From Aptenodytes patagonicus (taxonomy: Eukaryota; Chordata; Aves; Sphenisciformes; Spheniscidae): a stretch of 64,000 bases of DNA. Below, in pieces: positions 15,001 to 30,000 of this stretch (its first letter is position 1; each line of letters begins with the position of its first letter). The DNA is taken from NCBI RefSeq assembly GCF_965638725.1, contig NC_134961.1, positions 682,001 through 746,000 of the forward strand. The letters run 5' to 3'. The position numbers were made by a program, and so were the translations under genes. The notes beneath the pieces are model-generated. The model saw only the letters and a list, made by a program, of their open reading frames with translations, was not told the origin of the DNA and did not search any database.

Positions 15001-18000
15001 TTCTTCTGCCAACAGGACTTCCTCGAAGAGGGGTACTGCCCTTAATTTCCTGCACGTGGACTGGGCTCTCCCACTGGTCATGCCAAGAGCCAGGTCTGGG
15101 GCTGCTGGCAGCGCTGGTCTTTGCATGGCTGACCTGGTTGGAGTCCTGGTTGTTACCTGTGACTGGTGACAGATATTCAACATGCCAGCAGTCATCAACG
15201 GGGAGTGGGGGCTCGTCACAAAGCAAGACGCTACTACTCAAAGAAGGCAGACTTACTTCCTTTTCACTGTCTTCTACCTCAACCACACTAATATTTGTTT
15301 TATCTTCCAGTGACTGCTCATGGCACGGAGGCACAGGTTTGGATAAAAATGAGATCTTGGCACATTTGCTTTTTACGTTGATGTGGCCAGGGGAGAGGAG
15401 AACTGGATCCACTGGAGAAACTGGTGGGGAGTTCTTGGAAAATGATCCTGCTGCTGGGCTGCTGGAAGGGCTCCTTTCACTGACTGAGCTCTCCATAGGC
15501 AAACGTTCGTCTGACAATGTTGTTTCACGAACTTTTATTAAATTTCCAGTCATTTCATGGTTACTACTACCTCCTGCTAAGTGCTTTTTGCTGAGTTTAG
15601 ATCTTGGACTCTTTAAAGAATTAATACTTGTGACTTGAGTCTGTGTTGAGAAACTTCTGCTTTTGCTCAGAACTGGTGTGTCTGGCACTAGCCAGGAGCT
15701 GTCTGTAGCTGAAGACATTTCATGACTGAGCATTTTTTCAGGGCTCAGGTTTGGACTCCGTTTGCTCTCCGTACAAGCATCTATTTGTCTGCTGAGAGGC
15801 AATTTGGTGGACATCTTTACATCATTATTTATATGCACTGTATCTGTAATGCCACATGAGACCTGGGTTGATCTCTGCTCTGTTTCAGTGACTGATGAGT
15901 TATGTTCAGGTTTTGGTATCTCAGGACCTTGTTCTACGTTTGTACATTTCAGTTGCCCAGGGATTTCCATTTCCTTCAGAGAGGAGCCTGACTCTGGCGA
16001 CTTCTTGTCTTGTTGTAACTCCATTTCATCATCAGAAGATAAAACAATAACATCACCCTCCTTGTTCCCCTGAGCTGCAGCATCCTGAGTTGTGATGACC
16101 AGTGATGACACCTCCGGGACATAGGTACGCTTGTTTAAATCAATGTGGGGAAGCTCTGCTGGAGAAATTGTGTTCTCGTTTCTTGATGCAGTATCCAGCT
16201 CGTTGGCTTTCTGAAAGTGTATTTCATCAGACGGGAATGATCTTCCCTTTTTGTTTTGCTTTGGTGTTGACACATGTTCTCTGGCAAACTTTGCCTCTGA
16301 TTTTGGAGATGCAGGTGAAGAGCCAACAGCAGGAAAAAGGGGCACATAAGGTTTGGGAGGATAAAAACCGTTCCTATGCGGAGAGAGTTCTTTTTGTGAC
16401 TTGCTGTACAGAAGTGAATCATTAACATCAACATGTTTTTCACTAGGAGCCTTTCCTGATTCTTTGATAACTTCTTTCATTGGGGAAGGCTCGCAGTAAT
16501 CTCCCTGAGTTGCAGAAAACAAGCGTTCATAATTTTCATTCATATTAGTATCACCATGGAAGCTAGGAAACTGTTTTTCACAGTGATCTGCCTCATCATG
16601 TGAAACCTGAGATGACTTGGAATCCTTCACACCTTCACATCTCCTAACAGTCTCTCCTTCATTAGCGGTGGCAGCATGGGATGCTACGTCCCATTTTTGA
16701 GGTTCACTGTGGTGAGGCACAAAAGTGGTCTGTGGATCATTCACGCTCTTGCACCTATTTATATTCTGCATTTTCTCTCCTTGTGCAGACGAGTCACATT
16801 TAGATCTTTCCACATCATTGTCATCCCTCAAATCTTTGAAGCTGTTGCTTATTGAAGCAGATTCATATCTCTTTACCTCTTCCTCCTCAGTTTGCTGGTT
16901 TGTACCTTGGGCTGCCTCAGTATCACTGCAGATGCTGCAGTCTGTTCCCTCGCTCAACTCCGTTTCACCTTGAACCATCTTTCTCTGAGTTGCAGCAAAC
17001 TCATAGATTTCCTCCAGCTCCTGTTCACCCACCCCATTGTCATCTTCCTTCTGGCATTCAGGGTTCAGCATAGCTACTTCTTCCTCATCTTCACCCACCC
17101 ACACTGACTTCAAGAGGTCTTGAAAGTTCTCAGCTCTGTCCTCACAATCTTCGTCATCCCTCACAGAGATAAGATCATCTTCTGAATCCACTCCAGAAGA
17201 CACCTGACTCTCTCCAGTGTTGTTTTCACACTTTGCCATCAGTTCCCTCACACCAAACCTGCAAGGATATAATAGTAACATTAGTATTTTCCTCCTCCAG
17301 TATTTCTTCACCATTTGGCTACCTGATCACTCTTGTGAGCCTTGTAAGGAATTTGCATGAGGATGCTGGTTTCCTAAGATGTACAAGATCCAGTATACTC
17401 CTAAATTTCGGAATACCCTCTTCCAGGTGTCACTCACATGAAAGCATCAGGCTCACTCTTCCTTTTTTATGTTTGAGACTAAACAGCTATATGACTACAC
17501 TAAAACCCCTTTGCCATTTGCACTGGTGAGAGCCCGATGGAATGGCTAGGGCTGGATAATGTCTGTATGTGCAAGCTTCATGGCTTTTTGGAGTGACAGG
17601 GCACCTCTGTACATACATTTTGGCAAGACCCAACCATTTTCCCCCACTGTCTCAGCAACTGCTCCTATTTCAGGCTCTTTACTTAGCACACGCCTAGGAT
17701 CACGACCGAGAGCATGGCTGACACAACACATTAGAGTTCTAAGCATGCAATACATTCTGCAAGTGTTGTTCAGATTAAGTGCATCGCCAGTGCAATGCTT
17801 CGAGAATCACATGTAGAAGACATGCTCATCATGGTCAACATCAGCTGTCAATAAACATCCTGAGACAAAACTCTTGGCAAAAGTCTGCTAAGCATGTACT
17901 GAACATAGAAAATCTCACTTAGATACAACCTGAAGAGAGACTCATGGAAAAGATGAGGGTAGGATGTTCTTATGTGCAAGTTTCGTTTAAGATGTAAGCA

Positions 18001-21000
18001 GAGGACTATGGAATTTGTAAGCCACTAGAACTGCAACGGAAGATATCAGGTTGGGGTCCGTGTGGCTGAAAGCATGAGGGGATCCAAAACATGCTCACAA
18101 TACAAACCTGGCAGCCAGAGCCCCCACCTGGGGCAGCACCCCAGCAGGGATGTCAGCATCAGCAGCATAAAGGTATCGCAGGAATGCACACACCGCCTCT
18201 CCCGTCACATCACTCAGCAGCACACGGCGTGTCTGTGCATTCCCATCCTCCTCCACTAAGAACCCTTGGCTGTGAACCTGGGGTAAGAAGAAAGCAAACA
18301 AGGTCTGTTTGCTAGTAAAGGAACAGCAACACCCACGTTCTTGTTCCTATCAGCTTACTCCTTTCATTCGCCGAAGTCTTACCCTGGGACCGGGACCTGA
18401 TGCCTCAGAGGGAAGCTAAGATGACCAGTTACGCAGAGCTTCATATGGAACAGGCCATTTCCTTCCTGACCCTACAGCTGTTAGCTTCGATAAAGTTTAA
18501 CTACTCATTTTAGTCATACATGTAAAAGATGGTCTTAGACTTCTCCAGTTAGTTTTGGAATCAAATTACTTCCCAGAGCACAATTTCCAGAGTTATCTAC
18601 ACCTCTCTACAAGCGAGCTTCCTCTGATCTGTTTTGAATTTACCTACCCTTGATGCACTGCCAAAACTCTAGTTCTCATGGTGTCTCACAGGAAAAGAGA
18701 CACCATACAAATACTGCTCCACTGAACTGGACCATTATCTGTGTGGGTCCAACTTGATCTCAGGTTTTGGCAAAAATGCATCTCCAGTTCAGTAAGGTCT
18801 CACTTCCTTTGCAGCCAAATCACGTATCGTGCTATCTGAAAGTCTCTCCAAAGTTAGGGGACGCCATGCAACAGAAAACACGAGCTCCAAAGTCATCTCT
18901 GATTAATTACTGTCTCCTTGTTACCCAAAATCTTTAACAAAGAAGAGCACTCCCTCGCCTATACAGAAAATAAACATGAAATGCTGCTCTGCAGGTGGGG
19001 ACTTACAGGAAAACAACCCTCTGCAGGCATCAGAAATACAGCATAGGGCCAATCCCACAACTCTACCCACACAAATGATTCCAGCCCACGAAAACAGTGG
19101 GTGGGAATGCTGAAGCCAGGCAGAGTTGCAGGGAAATAATAAGAGAACATGGCTAACCCAATAGTTTTTAAAGTCCTTTGATTTGTGGGCACACACACAT
19201 TTGCTAATAGTTGTGAAGATCCCTTAAAAAATTCATATTAAGACTGCTGTATGGCATATATGAACTTGCTTCCCCTCCCCGAACTTTCATGGACCCCTTA
19301 GAAACGGCCTGAGTCACCTTGGGTGGAAACTGCTGCCAACATGCATGAGGATAAAACTAAACTTTCCGAAAGGGCAGCTTTAAAGAAAGCTCCCTTTGTT
19401 AGGGACCTGGCTGTATGGACTGGTGGCAGCTCGTGAAAGAGTAGAGTTCAAATGTTAGGCTCACTGCCTTTCACTGTCCCGACAGGAGGCTGCACAGGAG
19501 CAGGCTGGGAACTATTCAACCCAAAATGCTTCTGGGAACGTAAGAACTACTTCACTAGCCTTGCAAAAAGCACAATTCTGCACAGCTACCTCCAAGGCAA
19601 CTGTGAGAGTGACAAAACCTCTGTGTAGGTTACTTTAAAGCACCTCCTGGAATCTGTCTACTCCGTACTCAAGCTTCCCAGCCTGGGTGACAGGCAGGAC
19701 ACACCAAGATGGACAGGGCAGTCTGCACTTGCACAGGTACAAAAATTCAAGGGCAAAAAGCACTTAGGAAGCTTTCTCCGTGGGCAGAATGCAAGGATCC
19801 TTGCCTCCCTGTAGTCTCCCTTAGGTTTCCTAAGCTGAAAACCCACTGCAGGTCCAGAGGCACTTGCCGTTAGGCCCAGCAGTGCTCTGTGCTGATTCTG
19901 TAGCATTAACTGATTGTAGGTGTGGGCAGTCTGGGCTTTCCTGAAGCAGAGGAGGAAAGTATGTCAGCAGTACTTACAACTTCAATGGCCTGTGGACACC
20001 GTGCATACAACACAAACATGTGGGCATAAAGGACTTCCCCACAGTCTACCTGGAACTGGACATCACTTAAGTGGGGGTTGTTGACCATTGCACTGAAATC
20101 TTCAGCCAGCAACCTGAGAGAGGACTAGAACACAGAAGGAAACCAAAGACAAAAGTTATGTTACAGCTGTCAAACATTTCCCTGACAAATAAGAAGGGAA
20201 TAACCCAGTTTATCAGTGTTGCTGTACTGTGGGCCCTGGATACTGTACTGGATACGCTGCCTTTGCCTCCTGAAGATAATCATCAGCATTATCAACTTCA
20301 GGTCTTCTATAGGACAAATGGGGCTGGTCTTGTTCAACATCTTTATCAATGATCTGGACAAGGGGATCGAGTGCACCCTCAGTAAGTTTGCAGACGACAC
20401 CAAGTTGGGCGGGAGTGTTGATCTGCTCGAGGGTAGGAAGGCTCTGCAGAGGGACCTGGACAGGCTGGATCGATGGGCCCAGGCCAACTGTATGAGATTC
20501 AACAAGGACAAGTGCCGGGTCCTGCACTTCGGCCACAACAACCCCATGCAGCGCTACAGGCTTGGGGAAGAGTGGCTGGAAAGCTGCCTGGCGGAAAAGG
20601 ACCTGGGGGTGTTGGTTGACAGCCGGCTGAACATGAGCCGGCAGTGTGCCCAGGCGGCCAAGAAGGCCAATGGCGTCCTGGCCTGTATCAGAAACAGTGT
20701 GGCCAGCAGGAGCAGGGAAGTGATCGTGCCCCTGTACTCAGCCCTGGTGAGGCCGCACCTCGAATACTGTGTTCAGTTTTGGGCCCCTCACTACAAGAAG
20801 GACGTCGAGGTGCTGGAGCGTGTCCAGAGAAGGGCAACGAAGCTGGTGAGGGGTCTGGAGAACAAGTCCTATGAGGAGTGGCTGAGGGAACTGGGGTTGT
20901 TCAGCCTGGAGAAAAGGAGGCTGAGGGGAGACCTCATCGCTCTCTACAACTCCCTGAAAGGAGGTTGTAGCGAGGGGGGGATTGGTCTCTTCTCCCAAGT

Positions 21001-24000
21001 AACAAGCGATAGGACGAGAGGAAATGGCCTCAAGTTGTGCCAGGGGAGGTTTAGATTGGACATGAGGAAAAATTTCTTTACTGAAAGAGTGGTGAAACAT
21101 TGGACCAGGCTGCCCAGGGAAGCGGTTGAGTCCCCATCCCTGGAGGTATTTAAAAGACGAGTAGATGAGGCGCTTAGGGACATGGTTTAGTGGGCATGGT
21201 GGTGTTGGGTCGATGGTTGGACTCAATGATCTTAGAGGTCTTTTCCAACCTTAATGATTCTATGAAATAAGCAGACAAGTCTAACAGACATTTCTGGCTT
21301 TGTTTTCCTTCACTTTTTCACAGTCTGGCAATTGTGAAGAAAGGGCAGTTGTGTTGTATTCTACTGTACTTGTTCTGCCTTGTATTACAGCACATTATCA
21401 CCCTCAGATCTTCACCACACCATTTCCTGATGTGGTCTAGCCACTGCCTACAGTGGCCTCTTGATCTACTGCGTTCCACCACATTTTTAGGAAACTGTAA
21501 TTTCCACTTTGACAGACTTGAACTCAATTCACTGTAATTAGAGTAAGAGGAAAGATGATGACTCAGGGATGGGGTAATGAGCCTTTCTTCTCTCGTTCAC
21601 TGTCTGGCAATGACAGCTGAGAAGAGCAGCTCTGCAACAGGGGGCCCACACAGAATAAAACTAATGCAGCTGTCTAGTTCAAAGGAACTTATGTGCTTGT
21701 TACTGAAACCCCCTTTGAAAATTCCACTCAATTATAAAAAAGAAACATAATTTCTATTATCATTCTAGAACCCCTTGCTGGAATTTTGGAGAGGGCTTGT
21801 TGACTGAGCTACCTATGACTGGTTACTGGTGATGGTAAGGTCAGGCCTGGGGCGTGCTGCCAAAGACAGCAATGATGAACGCTCTGTTTCTGCTCTGGAG
21901 CTGCTCCCAGTATGAACCCACCCCAGGCAATCTTCTAAAGACTCAGATCCCTCTAGGCAAGTGTTGCAGCTCTGGAGGTGGCCAGTGCTTCAGAGAAGTG
22001 TGAAATACCCTCAGCTCACAGTTGAAAGGCTGTCTGACTGTAAGTGGAAACCAGTTTTTAGTTAACACACTAATCATTGACCTCGTGCTTTTCAAACCTA
22101 CTGCAGAGTTGAGGAACTGCAAGTTTTATTCCAGTGAACATCTGCATGAGATGCAGTTCCACCTGGAACAACACAGCTCTTTATTTTATTAGCAGGTTTC
22201 TACATTAGCAGTGGACTCTGGAAACCCAACCTTTCTACTTGCTCCAGCATGTGTTTGCAGGCAGCCAACACTAATTAGCACCTAAACAGCAGCAGACACC
22301 GGAACACTCCTTCCAGGCCTTCATAGGTGGGCTAGAGAAGACTCTGCATGTCGTGGCAGTGGTCTGGACTGATCTCCAAGGGGAAGACAGGAAGCTCAGT
22401 CTGGAAACTAATCTGATGTTTCTTGCTTTCTTATTCTTGGCAGGTAGGATACCTGCAAGACAGTACCTCAGGAAGCCAGCAAACCCAGACTCCCGATGCT
22501 ACATTCCAGGCAGCAAGCCCAGAACAGCTTTCCTGCTGATGCTAAAATTATGAATCAGGAATAGGGAAATTAAGTAAGGCTAGAAACCTCCTGGCTGCAC
22601 CATTCTCTGTGCAAAGCAAACAGACTGGTCGGAAGACAGGTCCAAGGGGGCACGCGCTCCTGTTGGAGAACACACCAGAACACTCCTACCCAGGAGGCCA
22701 GCTACACTGGACTCCACAGATGTGACAAGGGTCTTAAGCACGGGTGGGGGGATGTGTTACCAATGCAATGGACGTATTTGCTCTACATGGTTACACTCTG
22801 CCTGTGCTCATATAAAGCACAAATCTCTCCCACTGGCAATCCAGCTCTTCAGCAACACTTCATTTGCTCAGGAAAACTATCATGGAGTCAAACTAAATCT
22901 GAAAAAATGATCATATTGGGTTTGCTGGTAGCAACTGAGTTTCAACAACAGTATCAGAACAGTTTCTGTATTGCTACAGGCCTCTGGTTTAATAGACTCA
23001 GAAGCTTATAAAACAAGATGTTTTTTCCTGCTACGGACTTTTTTTTTTTTTTTTAATACCCCCAAAGAATATCTGGAGTTTCTGTAACAAGTAGCTGGGA
23101 TGCTCAAGTTTAGTAGATTCCCACCTCACAGAATTGTCTCCTTTTAGAAGTCTCTTAATTCCATTACCACGACATGAAAGTGCTTTCTCAAGGCATCAAA
23201 ATTTATCTGGCATCAAAAGCTACCAGCTTTCATGGCATGATTATTTATTATCAAACCAAAGATAGTAAGTTTCACCAGATAAAGTGGATGACCCCGGTAA
23301 GAAGGTAAATTGGGGGGGGGGGGAGGTTTATATGCATTTCAATTGAAGAAAACTGATAATACATCCATGGGGGATTACGTATTCACTGGTGCATCTGGGG
23401 TAAGATGTGATCTACAGAACACTACTGGCTTGATTAAAAAATCATCTGTGACTTACTAGCCTGTATTCTTCACCTAGTCACCATAGAGAGCACACTGATT
23501 TTCAAGCTAGATCCTCTGATATGTGTTCCCACAACTGAGGATTTTCCATACCAAACCTTTTAAAAGCTCACATTAGTGGCAAAAAAGTGCTCATCTTCCA
23601 CGGACCTCACAGCATTCCACATCATCTATCAGGCTTTTATGCCAGATCAGAGAAATTAGTGCAAGTCAGCCAGTCCTTGCAAGAATTCTCTCTTCCACTG
23701 CAAGGCACGGCGCGGAGAGGAAGGTGACAGAGGAGGAACAGCTCCATTCAGAACCACCTGCAGTAGCTGGGTGTGTGAGCCTGGAGGAAGCACCAGGCAG
23801 CTCTGTCCCTCCTGGGCTGCAGCCAATTTTCTCTTGAATAGCCTGGGCATTAAAGCAGAGTACTGCCTAACGTGGTGCAGCTGCATCCCTAGTTCCTACC
23901 CCCAAATACTCTTAGTGCTATAACGTAACTCTTTAACCTGGTTCTCTTATATAAACTATGCACAGTGTTACCTGTCATTTTAAATCATCTCTCTCATCAG

Positions 24001-27000
24001 GTAGGACAAGTACTGAAAAATCCACAGGCCTGCTTGTGGGCATCAATGAAATACCACCACGTGTGCTGATCTCACCTGTGCCCATGATGATTCCTGAGTG
24101 ACTGTGAACCTTAAGCACCTCTTTGTTTCTATGGAAAGGAGTGGGAAATATTCCATACGTCTATGAATTGCACAAATGCAATAGCTTCTTTTTTACAGTG
24201 ATAAACAAATACAAAAAAAGTAGAAAAAAAGGGTTGTCCTTACTCTTTTACAGCCGCTCGTCAGGAGGCTCTTCTCTTTGGATGGGGGCACAAAGCCACT
24301 ATGTGGAGTATCACTGGAAGTCAGTTCTTTTCCTCAAAGAAGAAAATGCACATCACAAATCACATACAACTTCTTTGTGAGACAGAGTCATGTAAGAACT
24401 CCTAATAGGATCCTTGCCATGACAGCTCCCCAAGACAGCTGCTATACCCAGCCTGACTGAGTTGAAGGCTCAGCCTCTCCCTCATGCCTTTATCGGAGGG
24501 TTTGGCTCTGGGCTGTGACAGGTTGTGGGTACCCGAGTATCCTCCAGCCATAAGCAGCACCAATCTACTGCAGATCTGTGTGTGCCATAATCATCCAGAT
24601 GGAGGAACTGCGGAGTGCAGCATGCTTCTCCGCTTTCACGTCTCAGTATTCCTCCAGTGGGAAAAAACCTACGACACGGAGCGGGATGGGATGTGCCACG
24701 GCCTCATCCTAGCAGACAGGCAGAATGTATCTTGGATCTGCATTTTAACCTAGACAAAATGTTGTGGGCTCTAGTGCTCAGAGGCAGCCAGTGAAATCAG
24801 TTTCGCACAGCCTGAGCCCTGTGGTAGTCTACAGAGCACACAGAACAGGATGCAGAGCAACACAAACAATTAATGTCTTCAGAAATGGGTTCTGGTGCAT
24901 TAGTGTCTGTGCAGTGTTTTTTCTCCACCTGGTCTCATTTACACACACAATATACATTTATGTGCGGAAATGATTTCCCTCACCCAGGAAGCTGTATCTC
25001 CACTGAAATCCCAGGAGGAGTTTTATAGGACCAGGAATCATTTGCTGCAGTTTAGTAGGGGAAGTGAGGAATATGCTATCCAAGTGAAAATGCAGACAGG
25101 TGAACTTAGCAACCATGTTCTCTTTCACAGGTGAACAGGAGACACACAACACATTCTGCTGAACAGCCAGGCCATTTTAAGGGATATCATTGACCTTGAA
25201 ATGTGCAGTTGTGCACCACATGCAACTATGACTGGGGACATTAGAGAGTTGCCCATAGAGGAATTCTAGGTGTTGTATTTTTTCAACCCTGTATAGGTAC
25301 AGATAAACTTCAGGTTTGTGTAATTGATGTACCAACATAAAATCATCCCTCACGCACATTCTCTCATCCAATTGCCTCAAGACCTGAAAAGACAGTGCAC
25401 ATAACAGAAAGACTGTCCAAATAGCAGGGATGAGGATTTTGTCCCAGCTGTTGAAAATGTCCGGGCTCCCTCCTGGCAGAAAATACTTCGATACCCTTAA
25501 AGGAATTTTAAAATAAAATTTAGTATCTGTTGTCCAGGAGTTCTCTTAAATGCTGGGATTTATGAATCATTTCAGAAACGTCAGCTTGATTGTATCTAAA
25601 GCTTACTGCAGAAAAATGTCCCCCCACAGTATCACCTCTTGGATCAACATCAACATCCCTTGGGTGCTGTCATGGCTCTCCTAACTTAGCACAGCATAAG
25701 TCTGGCTCTGTGTAGCTGAAGGGACTAGGGACAGGGCTCACAAAGCTGCCGGAACTTACCTGGCTGCTCCGCTGCCTGAACATGGTCGACATCAAGGTTC
25801 CACTGAGTAAGGGTAAGTCCTTCCCTGGCCAACTCAACTAGGTCCTGCAGGGTCTGAACATCCTTCTGGCTGTGAGATAAAAACTGCCCATCTCCTTCAG
25901 GGCCTGACTTGGATTCGTCAGAAGTTTGGCCTCCAACCTCTGTGCAGGTGGGCTCATGAGAACTGAGGTCAGGCTGAATTTGCTGGGATACTTTTGGCTG
26001 ATCAGATCCCACCAACGGCAAAGGGTTCTCTGGCTTATGATTCTGATCAAAAGAGGAGGAAAAAAAGACATCAATAAATTAGGTCTCGTTTTACGTATTT
26101 GCAGAGCTCAGAGTACAGTCTCTACTTCATACTTCTGAAACATCTAGTAAAGGATTACAGAGCATGCCCCAGGTACAGGGGCTTCCGAGGCAAAAACTCT
26201 CTGCAGTTTTATGAAGGACTCTCCAGAGATAAAACAGCTCTGAACAGAAGAAAGGAAACTACAACAGAAAATGCAGAAAAGGTGGTTTCTCCAGGAGCAT
26301 GTCTGTGCAGGCAATTGCCAAGCATGGAGAAAGGATGGTGGAAATGCTCCCACTCCAACATCTAAATATTTCATTATAGCTGGAGCGCCTGGCAACAGTC
26401 ACAGCTGAAGCTCTCCAGGTGCTTCTGTTCTGAGTTCTGAAATGCTTTTGCAGTTACATGTAACTAAATCAAACTTTCACCTTGGAGCTGTATTTTCCAG
26501 ATTTGATCTGTTTCCCAATAAAAATAGTTTTGTTTATTTCTAAGTAAAAATGGTTTAGCCATTTCTGTGAATGGAAAGAATCAGATGGGAAAACACACTC
26601 TTGCCATGATTTTAAAGGCTCTTCTACTTTTTATTTTTAAACTTCTCTGGTAGTTTTTGGCTTGAATGGAAGGTCAAAAATCTTCATGGAACGGAGCCTC
26701 TCCAGTACAGCCCTAGCCTGCGATAAGCCAGTGAAAAACTCTGGGCTTTGACTAGGGAAGAAGTATTAAATAAAGCAACTACATATGCACAGTAGTTTTT
26801 GAACAGAAGCATCAAATTCTTCAAGAAAAGAATGAGGGAAGGAAGAGAAGTGACATCCTCCTTCTCAGTGAGCAAGTGTGTGATGAGACTAAAAGAGCTT
26901 TGTCTACTTCTGTAGGCACTTTTTATAAAAATACAGAGCACTGGAAGAGGCAGGAGGTCTAGATGAAAAACAGAATGAAACAGTGGAACTGAAAACTGGA

Positions 27001-30000
27001 TCAAAGCTCATATGCAACAAGAGGCAGTGGGATGCACAGGGAAAGGCTGAAGTGCAAATGCTTCACTTTGCAACTCTAGGTGCTCCCACCTTCTCCTCTG
27101 TGCAAGACAAGTATCAGTCTTCAGTTTAACTTTTCACCCAGATCCTTGCTGAGTGCAACACACGGGCAAAGCTCATACTAGAATCAATCAGAAAAAAGTG
27201 CCAAGAAGGAAAACAAGAGTCAGGCGGCTGTAAACGTGAACAAACTAGTAGCAAAATGACCACAATGGGGTCCCTTTACTCAGTACTCTCTGTTCCCATC
27301 AGTTATATTTTCTGAAACCTCAAGGAATAACATGGTAACGTGAGCCTTGGTCTCCTCTCCAAAAGGGAGAAATCAAAGTTCAAGAGCATAAAACCTAACT
27401 GTGTAAGACCAGGGGACAACAGGGCACAAGCAGCGAGTATGAGTATGCAGAGGCAGGGGATCACTCATTTAAATGCCAAATGACAAAACAGAAGGGTTAC
27501 AGGGCAAGTGAACTAGGGCACACAAGTATCAGAGCAAGGACAAAAGAGCATCGCACCTGCGCAGGCTTCCAAGGTACAATGGGAGGGGTTAATCCAGCAG
27601 TGTAGAACGATTCAGGGTCATAGGGTCCTGTCAGAGCACTGATATTCCATAAAAAGCACTCCCTGGTTTTGGACAATGGCAAGAGCCAGGTTGCTTTCCC
27701 AGATTCATCCTCCAAAATCCTACTAGTGGGAAGCTGAGGGGTGGGAGGGAATTCCACCTCTTCTGCAAGCAGCATAGCTACTCGCTCTTGGATCCTTTTG
27801 CGGGCCTTCTCCGGGTCCTGAAGCAGTAATGGTGGAGGTGCAGTTGGGCCTCTTTTACGCCGTTTTTTCTCTTTAAAAAGAAAAGGAAGAGGAACCCAAA
27901 TAAATAAACAGCTGAACACATAGGGCAGAGGAGCTCAGCATGCCAGCTCTTTCAGGTGTTGTAGTCAGTGATGACAAAAAGGCAGCTACAAGCTGAACAC
28001 AACTCTTAAGATTTCCGCAGGTAGTCTGAAGCCTCACATCACCCTTATTGGAGAAATGAACTCCAGAAAAGACTGACTCCTGCTCACACTGCTCTGCTGC
28101 CTGTTCAGAGCAGTCACATCTCTACAAAAACTGACCATTACAGAAGCAACTGACATCCATGCAGCCTACCCCCCAGACCCATGGAATGGTGCCTGTATGG
28201 CACTTGACTAGATCCCAGTGCTTCACAAAAAAGGGAGACAAAAATGCCAATGAATTCATGAAGGACTCCTTTTTTTTGTGTACAGGTTACTGATGATATC
28301 AAACCACAGCTCACACGAACACTGAGCAGCTTTCATTTGGAAATCCTGTGTCTTACCACCTTTGCCTTACTAATGCCCAACCCCAAATCCAACTGGCAGT
28401 ACCTATTGGCAGGAGGAGACCTGAGCAGGGTCATGAAGAGTGAAGTCTCCCCTCTATACAGCACTCAACACTCTCCCCTGGCAGCTATCTTTCTAAACCT
28501 TTTTGCACACTGAAATAGCGAAGCACATGCTCAACAGCATGTAGTATACACATATGTCTGTTACAGAAAGAAAACAGAGAGATAAGAGATAAGGCTGAAA
28601 AAGCTGCATTAATCCAGGTTGCAGCAGGATGAATAGGAAAAAACCTACTGCAGGAGAAATAACAATAGTCTTTTCATGTTATTTCTTTTCACTTCCACAG
28701 TTTACAAAAAACAACAGCTTATCTTAAGAATATTTTACAGATTCAAAACAATCAATCGGTGAAAAAAAGCATGAGATTCCTAAGGGACTTCACTAAACCC
28801 CATGGACATCCTGCAGTCTTTCTTGACTGTGTGTGGATACCGCATATTGTTGAAGCTCTGACAGCTTAAATAAAATAGAAACAGGGCTGTCATCCCCCTC
28901 CTATACCCAACAGGAAAGTTTTAGTGAAGAGCAGCCTGTGTTACATTACTCCTTCAATAACACAGCCTTTGACACTAACTCACTTTAACACATACCTGAT
29001 CCTGGCTTCCATTTGATTGGCAAAGCAGCCACTGGTTTCACATTTGTAACTGATTTTGCTTGTTCCTGCTTTTCTTGCTCCAACAGAGAGCGTGACATTG
29101 CCATAGCAACCAGCAAATCTTCATCCTTAGTCTCCAATTTGGCCCTCTTCTGCATTTTCTTTGAGTCCTCTTTGGAGGAGCCTTTTCGCTTTGACCTGCT
29201 TGGTTGATTGCTGAAATACAAGAATGCAGCAGGAAGCCTAAGTTAATGTGATTGGATCAGAGACAAGAAACACTGAGCACTCCAGACCAGCTGCTCTCCT
29301 TGCTCAGAAAGATTCCCATATCCAGGATAATGAGAAACACCATTCACACTTTCTTCCCTAGCAGAGAGCAAAGGATTTCTTATCATTCATGGACTTTAGA
29401 GCAATTTAGAGAAAATCTTATTTTGAAAAGGTAAGCACAAGACCACAGCACTGATGTAAGCATCTGCTATCTCTACTTTGAACGCTTTTTTGTACCAAAG
29501 GGGAAAAAACAAGTCGAAGCAGGGCAAAACCAAGATCATCAGAAAATGCTTTCCCACTCTTCTGCTTCCACAGGGAACAGGCAACGGTACTTCCTCAGCA
29601 CAAAGGGACTTACGAGCCCTTATACAAATTCAGTCAGGCACCACTTGCTGTACTCTGAAGATTCTGCTGAAATCCAAGACAGCAGATGCAGCTCTGTACC
29701 GAGCACATTTCAAAACATCATGTCTGTTCCCTCCTTGGCTCGGGGTGTAAAGCACATATATCCAGTACAGCCACAAGCCGAATAGCTGAGGCATTGGCAT
29801 GACAGATGCTCAGGAGAGACTGCACACTCGTACTATGTGGTTTGCTTAACAAGCTCAAACACACCATTCAGCTTTACTGTGTAATTGCCTCAGAGCACAA
29901 ATATTTCTGACAAACCAGTGCAAGATTATTTACTCCCCATTTTGCTCCTGCCTGCTGACTTTTAAAGTCATCCACCACCTGACCACTTCTGAAGGAAAGC

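Larger units (their letters stand above)
12096..19977 (-). other. SLX4: SLX4 introns between coding exons 14 and 9
   Basis: The gaps 12096-12732, 13216-13452, 13556-14802, 17259-18107 and 18278-19977 are introns with consensus GT/AG ends. I found no repeat or second gene in them. Open frames of 60-90 codons here have no splice support. Confidence 0.8.
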
